Positions 10,691 through 20,320 of a stretch of 64,000 nt of DNA are shown here, one piece after another; within the stretch, counting starts at the first letter, position 1; each line of letters opens with the position of its first letter. The notes beneath the pieces were generated by a model that ran no database searches, was not told where the DNA came from, and worked only from the letters and a program-made list of their open reading frames with translations. The stretch lies in the NCBI GenBank assembly GCA_002964805.2, contig PUDQ02000003.1, positions 372,001 through 436,000 on the forward strand, in the 5' to 3' direction. A program made the position numbers and the translations under genes. The DNA is from Trametes villosa (taxonomy: Eukaryota > Basidiomycota > Agaricomycetes > Polyporales > Polyporaceae).

Positions 10691-11842
10691 ATGTCGAGCC
10701 CTGTCTACGCTCGATGGGAGGTTTTTGTCAGCGTCGTGGGGGTCTTGACCGCTCTTCCCCTGTTGGCCACCTTGGTCATGATACAACTTCCCTCGAGAAA
10801 GGTCGACAGCCTCTTCAAAACCCTGGACGCCACCGAGGGCTTACTCCAGGAATCGATTGAAGAGGGAGTGTTATGCGAGCACCACATCCGAGCATTCCGG
10901 GAGCAGCTTGCCCAGTGAGTGGTGGCGTATGGATGCGTTATCCTCATGCTCATCGTGCGTAGCCTCCGCAATCGTGCGAGGGAAGTGCGGGCTCGAGCGC
11001 ATTCCGCAAGAGACTGGATTGAAGACCTGAAAAATCTTCTGCAAGGCTTGACCGCTACGATAACTACTCTTGAGGACGAGGTTAAAGAAACGCGCGCCAC
11101 CATTGCGGTAAGTATGATCTACAGGTGTTCTTATCCTCTCAACTGAACTCGTACAGACCACCAGCACGCGCGAGCGAGAGGAAAGAGCAAGAGTCGAAGA
11201 GGCACGTCGTCTGGCTGCCGAAGGTGGCGCCGGGACCCAAGGTGAGATTGATCGTGCGCCACCAGCCAAATCAACATTCACGTCCTTGCAGATGCTACAA
11301 CGAGCAACATTGGTTTGCTACCGACAATGTGGCGGCTCCTCAAGTCGACGCCACATCTTGTGGCCCGAGTCCTGCTTTGGCGCCCAAAGTCACCGTCGAC
11401 GGGCAACGAGCGTTCATCCCGTCTCACTGGCTACGAGCAACCCCCGGCCATGTTTGGGGGCCACTCGTCCGCTCCCTACATAGCGCCCCCTGTCTCGCCG
11501 CTGTCCGCCTCTCTGCCCTCCCTTCCCGGTGACACGCCCCATGTAGTCGAGCTCGTCCCCGGCAATGTCGCTCAAGCGAGGGGTTTTAACGCACCTTCCC
11601 CCGAGCTCTCCGGACGGCCATCGTCTCAGAGACGGAAGATCCGGGCAAGCCCATGGTCGCGTACTCGTGTGTTTACCCGGTTTGTCCGCCACTATCACCG
11701 GAAATACTCCACATCTTCTGGCGACGACGAGGTGATGCTCATCCCCATGGCGGATCTATCGCCAATCCAGCCATTGCATACGGACGACGAGGCGGACGAG
11801 TGGGAGGATGTGGTGTCGCGGACGGTGCGAGCCGTGTCGTGA
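10691..11842 (+). CDS. Membrane-anchored coiled-coil protein 2
   Basis: Four exons (10691-10914, 10963-11107, 11157-11241, 11292-11842) encode 334 residues. Intron phases 2, 0, 1 match the gene at 5539, and exon 3 is again 85 nt. An N-terminal hydrophobic span (about residues 9-30, VFVSVVGVLTALPLLATLVM) is followed by a long charged helical region: DSLFKTLDATEGLLQ, then EDLKNLLQGLTATITTL, then REREERARVEEARRLAAE. The C-terminal half is Pro/Ser-rich with a basic patch (RFVRHYHRKYSTSSGDD) and an acidic end (DDEADEWEDVV). It is longer than its paralogue mainly in the last exon. Function unknown. Its position opposite a kinase gene suggests the two products may act together, which is an inference from context only. 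Confidence 0.72.
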
Positions 11843-12610
11843 GCACATTCTCTATCGGTACGTTGTTATGCCGCTGTTTACAAGATATCTGCTATGCCCG
11901 TCTATGCTGTCTTCGCTCTATCCGCTTATTTTTCTTGCTTTCCCGCGTTGTTTTGTTGATTACCCACATGTACCGTAGTAAATGGCAGGTCGTAGCGTCA
12001 TGTCCCGGTCTCCCTACCAGCACCTACCAGAACGCCGGTCGTGTGCATGTATTGGCCTCTTACTCATCCATGTACGATGCATCTCTTTCCAACCTCTTAG
12101 CAGCGATGCCGGGCAGTATCGCGAACGTGAGGCTGGTGGACTCGCCTAGGTTTGTCGAGCCATCCGGGCTCTCAACGATTTACTTTCTACCCGTTTCGGA
12201 AGGATCGCTTCGACGTTGTACTTCGTAGACGCTCGCTCGTGCGGACGAAGCACTTCCTCTCCAACCACCATCAACTTGACCATAAAGCGCCCTTATACAC
12301 CGTCGCCACATGCTCTGGATACAAGGTACTTGATCAACAATGAAATCGCGTGTAAAAAAGCTTGCTCGCGCGGTCACTGGCGACCTTGTTGCGCTGACTT
12401 TGGTATCCCTCTGGACGTCCTCAGAGTCCCTGGCGCTCTTGTACTCCTGTTGACATTCGCTCTACCCTTGTTGCTATGGATATACCGCCGGGACTGGAAC
12501 TTGCTATGCTCTACAGCCTCTTACCGATGCGAACGTCCTCGTAACTTGAGCTCACTCTCGCAAGCTGGCCGATTCGCCCAACACTCGCTGCCTCCCTACA
12601 CCTACCATCC
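11843..12610. other. Intergenic before the 12.6 kb membrane protein gene
   Basis: Contains frames with one hydrophobic run (about 12410-12480) but no initiation or splice context that supports a gene. Probably 3' flank of the coiled-coil gene and 5' flank of the next gene. Confidence 0.4.
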
Positions 12611-13988
12611 ATGACTACCACGCACGCCGCCCTCGTTCAAACTGACTGGGCGTACCAGGACGACTACGACTTTATACACCCGCGCACCGCAGAAGCGATC
12701 ACCAGCACACGAACGATCTACCGGGACATCTACTTCTTAGTGCAACCTCACCTCCCGTACCTCGGCCAACTGAAGCGCGGCGTAGACGTGCTCCTAGGAC
12801 TCGCTGGCTTCATCTATGTCTACCATGAGTCGATTCCGCGCTGGTTGTGGGACAGCGTGCGCCCAAGAGACCAAATCTTTTCGATCCTACGTCAAACCGC
12901 CAAGGAGGTCCTGTCCGACTTGGGTCCGTGGCTTGGGAACCGCGCCCGGGTTGCCTACAAGTTCCTCACGATACCGTGGTACAGTCCGGAGGAACGAGCG
13001 AGACTCGCGCGCCTCCAGAAAGTAGCGCCGCAGCGGTTGGGCTTCCTGGCTGCGCGCACGCTCCCCGAATTCGTGCACCCTGGCAAGACACCGGAAGGGT
13101 ATGTACTTGACATAATTGTTGTGTTACAAACACAGATCTCACCTTTGGACCAGAATGGTGCGCGTGAAATGGTACCCTAGCGCGGAGGCACCATACAACT
13201 GGCCATCGGGCATGGGCGACCTTTGGGAAGACATACCCATCGAGTCCGACGGCAGCCTAGACCTCCGCCCTCTCAAGCAAAAATGGGGTTTGGAGAACTG
13301 CTTCGTGCGTTTTTAGCTTCTTGCATATGATCGCAACGTATGCTGAGCGTTGTGGTAGCATATGCTTGCCGGCCCTGGGAAGCGGGTCCGCGTCGGGCGG
13401 CGGCCAGATGAAAAGCTCTCCCAACTCGCATGGAATGTCGCTCTGGAAGGAAACTCAGTGTTGGGTATCATCGGTAAGTTCTCGTAGCGACTCTCTAGTT
13501 TCAAGTGTCTCGCCGTTGATACCTCCTGCTCTGCAGAACGCCCCTCCCGTGTCATGGTGGACGCCCGCAAATGGCGCGCACGCTTCAAAAGGGAGGCTCC
13601 CTACGCACCCTTCCACCTGCTCGACCTCGTCCTCTGGATCGCGATTACCTTCCTCGCCATCGTCACCTTCGCGCTCTGGCGCGCCATCATGATAGCCCTT
13701 CACCATGCCGCGCAGCAGCTGATCGTCTTAGTCCGCTTCTTCGGTCCCCTCATGCGGATGTGCTACGAAGAGCTACGGTATTGCGCGCGGAAAGCGGCGT
13801 ACCATGCGAGCTCGCTTCCTGGCCTGGTGTGGATGGCTGGGACTGAGTGGGTAGCGTTCCTGGGGAGGGGCCTTTTGGCCTGGACTGTGGCCCTCCTCGA
13901 GGTGTTCTTCCTCGACAGGGACGAGGTTATGAGGGCAGAGCGGGCGGCGAGAGGGTTGCATCCGTCGGATGGGGTCGCGGGAGAATAA
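12611..13988 (+). CDS. Unrecognised membrane protein
   Basis: Four exons (12611-13098, 13136-13304, 13359-13473, 13537-13988) join in frame to a 407-residue product. All junctions have GT-AG ends. There is a hydrophobic stretch near residue 60-75 (VLLGLAGFIYVYHE), a strong one in the last exon (LVLWIAITFLAIVTFALW), and a weaker one near the C-terminus (LLAWTVALLEVFFLD). The middle is hydrophilic with many Trp, Tyr and Pro residues (WPSGMGDLWEDIP). The overall pattern suggests an integral or peripheral membrane protein. No known family is recognised. It lies inside the second kinase / coiled-coil / NmrA unit and has no counterpart in the first unit. Confidence 0.68.
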
Positions 13989-15410
13989 GGTCGAGTAGAA
14001 TGTGAGTTCCTCTATGGTTTTTGACTATGCCCTCCATTTTGTAGTTGTCTGCACTATGCTCTATGCCGCTCTCGTTGTACTTGCTATGTCACTATCGTCC
14101 TCTCCCTATGCATTTCTTTTTCCCATCCGCTGTACCCCCCATCTGTGATCGCAACGTGACAACTTCGCTTGTTGCATATGGGTGGGTAGGGGCAACCGTG
14201 TACTATTTCAAACTCCGACACGTCCTCGGGCGCTTTGGGAAGCGCGGCTCAGGATTGGCCGCCGAAAGAGGTACAATTTGAGTACGATCTTCGCCCCTGA
14301 GATGCTTGGGAGTTCGCGCGAAAACGTGCATGATATGTACCTGCGTAATATGTACAGGATCGAATTTTGGGCTTTGTCCTAGTTGTTGAATAAAATTTCC
14401 GGTTTGGGAAGCCTGGAAGGTATAGAAAATCCGTCCTGTACATTCTCTTGCAGCTTGTCAGCAGTATGGTATGGCAAGGTAGTTGGATTGAATCGGGGAG
14501 CGTAGAGGCTCGGAAAGTGTACCTCAAGTTTGCGCGAGGACGCGCTTGTCACTTCCATTACGTGGACGCGCGGCGCGTCGCGACAGGCGTCTATGTCTGT
14601 GCTCTCCTCCTTGCACGCGTTCTGACCGGTCGACCTCTGCGTCTCTGTTCTCTCTACGTTCACTATGACTAGCCAAGGGCTGTGCTAGTCTTAGATCTGG
14701 CACGAAGAAGCGTGGTAAGGCTTAGGAGCAAAGGATCTGACACACCCAGCCTCCCTCGCCCCCGCCTCAAAATGTGCCGCCTTTATGCACCATCATTGCA
14801 TGCGCGCACCCCGGTCACTCGCACCCATACCCCCGGAATGCGACAGTCCCTGCACTATGTGATACATGCCCTCCCTACTGTATCCTACATCTACCCCTGA
14901 CCGTACTGTCTCATTATCTGCCCGGCGCATTGTAAAATTCGCTTATTTGTCTTGCCACATATATACATCACATATGGTATAAACATACGCGGTGTTTGCG
15001 CGCAAGCGCGAGCGATGGAGCGAGCGCAAAGGAGGTGTGGAGATGAGGACTTGAGGTGCGTCCACATTTATGGGCGTCTAGATCATGTGACTGCGGACGC
15101 TTTGGGAATCGGCGTTGCCCCTACCCAATATGGGATGCAAGATATCGATACCTCTTGCCTGGGTGAGTCATGGGCTTGCAGCTGTGAAGAGCCTGACAGC
15201 GCATGGTACCAAGGCTGCTGGAGATTGCGAGTTGCTGACAGATCCTTCCCCCGGGCTCTGTTCTCGCGGGCACTGACATCATCATACCACCACAGGATGA
15301 ACTATATTTGCGGGAGAGTTTACGACTCTTATAAAGCTTGGAACCTCTACCTTAAACCACCACCGCCTACGAAGAACGATAACATTGGAGAACACCGCAC
15401 GTCGCAGAAC
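13989..15410. other. Intergenic with NmrA-like 2 upstream region
   Basis: No supported gene. From about 15190 the sequence is a duplicate of the region upstream of the first NmrA-like gene. Confidence 0.5.
15330..15335 (+). promoter_or_regulatory. TATA-box of NmrA-like gene 2
   Basis: TATAAA followed by GCTTGGAACCTCT, 76 bp before the start codon. The aligned site in the first copy is TTTAAA at 6975-6980. Confidence 0.55.
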
Positions 15411-16438
15411 ATGACGAAGTATGTGATCACAGGCGCGACCGGCGGCCTGGGCTCGCAGGTCTTCAAGTACCTCCTCAAGCTCGTCCCATGTGAGTTCTAC
15501 AGGCCTGTGCAACCCCCAGACCAGCCACTAATCCCACCGTTACAGCGTCCGACATCATCGTCTCCCTGTACAACCCCTCTGGCGCAACGCCCGAGATCAA
15601 AGACTCCGGCGTCGAGATCCGGCGAGGCGACTACGGCGACCCCGCCTCGCTCGACGCCGCCTTCGCAGGCGCGGACAAGCTCCTGCTCGTCTCCTACCCT
15701 TCCATCGCGCACGACCTGCGCGTGCGCCACCACAAGAACGCGATCGACGCCGCCCGCCGCGCGGGCATCAAGCACCTCTACTACACCTCGCTCGCGTTCG
15801 CGGGCGACAGCGTCGCGGCGGTGATGCAGGCGCACCTCGACACGGAGCGCTACCTGAAGGAGAGCGGGCTCACGTACACAATTCTGAGGGAGGGGATTTA
15901 CAGCGAGAGCTACCCGCTGTATTTTGGGTTCTTCGATCCGGGGGAGGGGAGGGACGAGGTCGTTGTGCCGCATAGCGACGGGCCGATCGCGTGGGTTAGC
16001 CGGGAGGACCTGGGGGAGGGTACTGCGAAGATCATGGTGCAGGTGGGTTGTTCCGCCGAAATCTTCCGGCGAATCCGTGCTCATGACTTGCTACAGGGCG
16101 GCTTCGAGAACGAGACGCGCCTCCTCTCCGGGTCGCGCACCTTCACGCTCACGCAGATCGCCGAGAAAGTCTCCTCGCTCCTCAACCGCAACGTTCGCCT
16201 CGTCGTCGCCTCCGAGGACGACTACGTCAAGGCCAACGTTGGAAAGCACGGGCCGCGGGGCGAGGAGGAGTTCCTACGCAAGTGGGCGACCACGTATAAG
16301 GCGATGGCGCGGGGCGAGCCGGGCGTGGTCGATCCTCTCTTGCAGCAGATTCTGGGGAAGGAGCTTCGGCCGTTCGAGGACACCCTGAAGGAGACTTTGG
16401 CTGAGCACGAGTCGGTGGTGCAGCAATACGCGAAGTAA
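15411..16438 (+). CDS. NmrA-like NAD(P)-binding protein 2
   Basis: Three exons (15411-15489, 15546-16042, 16097-16438) encode 305 residues, with the same exon lengths as the gene at 7049. It carries the same MTKYVITGATGGLG dinucleotide-binding start, GDYGDPASLDAAFAG, HLYYTSLAFAGDS, ILREGIYSES and IAWVSREDLGEG. The differences are mostly conservative. No catalytic Tyr-x-x-x-Lys is expected in this group, which contains reductases, redox sensors and transcriptional regulators. The promoter keeps a canonical TATAAA, so the two copies may differ in expression. The exact reaction cannot be given. Confidence 0.88.
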
Positions 16439-16570
16439 GAGGCCGGAATAGGAGGGTATGCGATTTCTGTAGGATATGTGTAGTGTCGATGTAACAGATG
16501 CAAAACTTCTCTCTACTGTGTTCTGTTATGGGCGAATAAGTGCTGTGTGCCACCGCCGTATTAAAAGTAC

Positions 16571-18423
16571 TCACTTCAGTGCGGGGAAGATCTGCTCCCC
16601 CTTCCCGCCATCTAACCTAAACCTCTGCACGCCCTGCTCAGGGCCCCACGGCACCTCCTCCTCCCAATGGCTCACCACCACACACGCCTGCTCCTCCGTC
16701 AAGCCCCCGCCCCCATCCCGCAGATACGCATGCGCCGCCTGCACCATCGCCCTATCCATCCCCGCCCACGCCTCGTCCAGGAGGACAAGCGGCGGCGCGC
16801 CCACCAGCGCGCGCATCAGCAGCACCATCGACTGCTCGCCCGGCGTGAGCTCCGTGAACGGCGCCCTCCAAAACCGCTCCTCCGTCATCTTGTCCGGGTG
16901 CGCGTGCCACCGCCGCGGCCCCAGCGCCCGCACGACCTCGTGCATGCGGTGCACGCGCCACGCCTCCTCCTGCGCGCCCTCGTCCGCGGCGAGCCCGACG
17001 CGGCGGCGGCCCTTGGGCACGAACCCGCCGTCGAACCCCGTGCCGACGGCGTCCCAGACGGTGAGCGCGTGCCGGCGCGGGAACGCGTTGAAGAGCTCGG
17101 GCGAGACGCGCCCGATGCGCCGGTGCAGCACGGGCGTCGCCCAGCGCGCGCGCTCGCGCGCGAACAGGCGCAGGTTCGATGATTGGGTGTACGACTGCGG
17201 GTGCTCGCCCGTGAGGAGCGCGAGCAGCGTGGTTTTGCCCGCGCCGTTCTCGCCGATGAGGTGCCAGCGCGAGTTGGCGCGGATCGTCCAGTGGACGGCG
17301 TCCAGTATGGTGCGCGGGCCGTATTGCACGGTGACGCCGGACATGTCGATGAGCGGGTCGCCGTGCTGCCGTTCGGCGTACTTGGACTCTGGGGAGGAGT
17401 CGGGCGAGGAGCCGGAGGTTGTTGAGAATGCGGGGGTGAACCTGGAGGGGAAGACGTCCTCCTTCCTGCCGGTTTGCACCGCGCCGCCGTCCTTGATCAG
17501 TGCAACATGGGTCGTGAAATCCGGCAGCGGGTCCTGCGCGCGCAATCCCATGATAACATGCGGCGACCCCTCCTTCCGCCTCAGCTCCTGCAACATGTTG
17601 AGCAGTATGCCTCTCGACTTAAAGTCAAGGCCCGCTGAGAGCGCACATCAGTACTGTTCCTCCTCGCGCTATTGTAAAGAATCGACAGGATAAACTCACT
17701 GAGAGGCTCGTCGAGCAACAGCAGCCTCGGCTCTGCGAGGAACGCCTGCGCAATCCGCGCCCTCCTCGTCTGCCCATTGCTCAGCGCAATCATCGGCAAG
17801 TCCAACAACTCCCCCAACTGCAGCCACTCCACCAACTCCCCGAACAGCTTCCTCTTCCTCTCCCTATCCACCTCCCCCTCTTCACTCGCGTCCAAGCGCT
17901 TCTCGGGGGTGTAAAACTCGGGCACGGCGAGATCATGCAGCGGACGCGCCACGTCGGGGAAGAACACCTCGCGCAGCGTCCTCCGGTCCTCCTCGCGCAC
18001 CGCGCCATACCGCGCCGTGAAGTCCACGAACCCGGCCCCCGCGCCGCGCGCGCGGTGCGCCACGCGCACCGTCTGCACCCACCTGTAGGGGTCCGCCCCC
18101 CGAAGAAACGGAAAGAGCCCCCAAGGTGGGGGAGGCGGGGGGGAGATGCGGTGCGTGCCGGCGAGCGCGCCGAAGAGCGCGGGCTTGAGGTGCGCGGCGG
18201 CCGCGCCGGCGCTGACGACCGCCCAGGAGTCGGCGGGGTGCACGGTCCAGGCGAGCGAGTGCAGGACGGGCGTGCTGCTGCCGAGCTCGTAGATGGAGGC
18301 GGAAGGGATGTGGATTATGGGGAGCGTGGAGGATTCGGAGGGGGGTTTGGTGTGCACCCGCGAGACGAGGCTCGGGTGCCGGGTGAGACGTTTACAAGAC
18401 GCGAGAGGGGTCCGCCATTGCAT
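16571..18423 (-). CDS. Soluble two-domain ABC ATPase (YDR061W-like)
   Basis: Two exons (17700-18423 and 16571-17634) with a 65-nt intron encode 595 residues. There are two ABC ATPase domains and no membrane segment, as in yeast YDR061W and related fungal proteins. The first domain has no proper Walker A: the position reads SAGAAAAHLK. It retains a signature (LSNGQTRRARIAQAF) and Walker B (RLLLLDEPL, then TGLD). The second domain is canonical: Walker A IGENGAGKTTLL, signature-like LTPGEQSMVLLMRAL, Walker B PLVLLDEAWAGMD and a switch histidine in VVVSHWEEE. It probably binds ATP mainly through domain 2. The first 25 residues are basic and Ser-rich and could direct it to mitochondria. Its cellular role is unknown. 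Confidence 0.85.
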
Positions 18424-18954
18424 GCCGCCTCCCCTTGAAATAGACAGTAAGGTTGGATGTAGGCAGCGTTCGTAAAGCAGAGAAGCAGGTCGTCGAGGTC
18501 GTGATGGTGGAGTATCAACTCAGTCAAGACGAATGTCTCGCCACCCAAATGACTCGAGGACCGAGTATTTGCCGGTCATCCGACATGTTCGACATGGGCA
18601 TTGGGTGATGTCGGCGAGAACGAAGCATATTCGAGGCACCACAGGAGATGGTGGTCAACAGTCAAGCTAGCGGTGAAGATGAGAGATGTCTGTGCTGTGC
18701 ATCTGCCGAAGAGTTGGCTGTTTTCACCCCGCCAAACTCAGTTGCACGCGTTCGCTCCTACATAAATAGGTTTTGCTTGCTTCGCAAGTCGCATGCGCGG
18801 ATAGCATTGGGTGGTACGACGCATATGCATACATCGGTCATGTCATGATGGGGCCCGGGCAAGCACCAATGGCTCAGAGTACATAGATTCCGCGAGAGCA
18901 GAACAAAGCGGCGAGAGGGAGGGTAGACGACGGAAGGAGAACAAGGCGCATCGT
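18424..18954. other. Intergenic, ABC gene to uL23
   Basis: 5' flank of the ABC ATPase gene and 3' flank of the ribosomal protein gene, both on the minus strand. No gene seen. Confidence 0.5.
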
Positions 18955-19653
18955 TTAGATGAAGCCGATCTATGACACCACTGGTCAGACTCGTGTACGA
19001 CGGCGGAGGGTATAGTGAACTGACCTTGTTCGCAACGTCCAGCGCGTCGTGGTCAGCCGTCAGGCGGACGTACGCCTTCTTTTTGCCGTCAGGGCTGCAG
19101 GAGAAGTCGAGTCAGAAAACATGTAGCACAGTAAAAGCGAGACACGACTGACCGGATGAGGGTGTTGACCTTGGCGGCCTGGACATCGTAGAGCTTCTTC
19201 ACCGCATCCTTGATCTGACGCTTGTTCGCGCGGATGTCAGTGATGAAGACGAGGGTGTTGTGCTCCTCGATCTTCTTCATGGCCGACTCCGTGTTCAAGG
19301 GCCTGCCCCTTCGTCAATTTTCACGCTCCCCTCACAACAACTCCGGCGAGACTCACGAGACGATCGTCCTGAACTGGTCCATCCGGGGCGCATGGGGGAC
19401 GGATTTCCGGGGGTACTTGGGGTTGCGGGGGAGGCGGAGAGTCTTGGGGCGGTGGAAGGAGACCGAGTAGCGGACCTTGCGCGCAGCGTGTGCGTGCGTG
19501 CCGTGGAGCGCGGCCTTCTTCGCGGACTTCGCCTTCGCGTCCTTGTCCGACGCTAAGCACACACGGTTCGTATGAGACGACAATCGTGCAACAGGATATG
19601 ATGAGAGGCGCACCCTTCGTCGCCTTACCCTTGGGAGTCTTGGTGGGGGCCAT
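18955..19653 (-). CDS. RPL25: Ribosomal protein uL23 (L23a/L25)
   Basis: Five exons (19614-19653, 19357-19552, 19153-19302, 19025-19094, 18955-18969) encode exactly 156 residues, the usual length for this protein. The N-terminus is Lys/Ala-rich ([13 protein letters not shown]). The conserved core follows: [72 protein letters not shown]. It is part of the large ribosomal subunit near the exit tunnel, where the family binds 26S rRNA and contacts the signal recognition particle. The last exon holds only four codons and the stop. The long pyrimidine-rich stretch upstream (19660-20000) is typical of a ribosomal-protein promoter or leader. Confidence 0.96.
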
Positions 19654-20320
19654 TGGTGAAAGTCTTGATCTGAGAGGGGGAACAGAGGTCAGACGAGTTC
19701 GCGAGCAGAGGTTCCAGAAAAGTGCGAGTCTTGCGAAGGGCTCTCGTCGTGCGTGGTTGCGTTGCGTGCGTTCGTGCCGTGCCAGTCAAATCGTCCTCCA
19801 AAGCCCAGCCCAGCCCAGAAATGTGTCCCAGCAATAGTGCCCAACCATACCCTCCGCCATCCCGTCATCCGGCCTGCCATCCACCCATCCACCCACTCCT
19901 GCCGTCCGAATCGACTTGATACGCAGCCCAGCACGTCGAGAGCCCTCCGCAGGACCTGTACGGGCATTATTTCAGCATAGAACGGGATACTCACCTTGAC
20001 GATGCCGCCTGTGTTGTGCGTTGCCAAAATTTGGGTGGCCTTGAAGCGTCCGCGATACTGTGACCGTGACGAGCGCCTGTGTCACTGTAGCGTGTCACGA
20101 GCGCTCACTTCAGTTGAGAGTGGGCGTCTACTGAACGCGCCGACGTCATTGGCGGAAGCGACCCGTTTCCTCGACTCGGACGCCGACGAGCATCTCTGCT
20201 TTGACCCTCTCCGCTACGTGACGACCAAATCTTGCCGGGACCTGCCTTGCCTGCCCGGAGTGCACTACAGATAACTGCTCGAGCTGGTTGCGGTCTGATA
20301 CCCCCAGTATAGGCTGAGCC
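19654..20320. promoter_or_regulatory. Region between uL23 and PFF1 (divergent)
   Basis: 667 bp separating two divergent genes, with no coding signal. It probably contains the leader and promoter of the ribosomal protein gene and the promoter of the protease gene. Confidence 0.45.

Noticed and set aside
16476..17693. 405-codon plus-strand frame
   Set aside because: It is antisense to the second ABC domain, which has clear Walker and signature motifs. The plus frame has no recognisable domain and is Cys/Arg/Ser-rich, as expected of a shadow.
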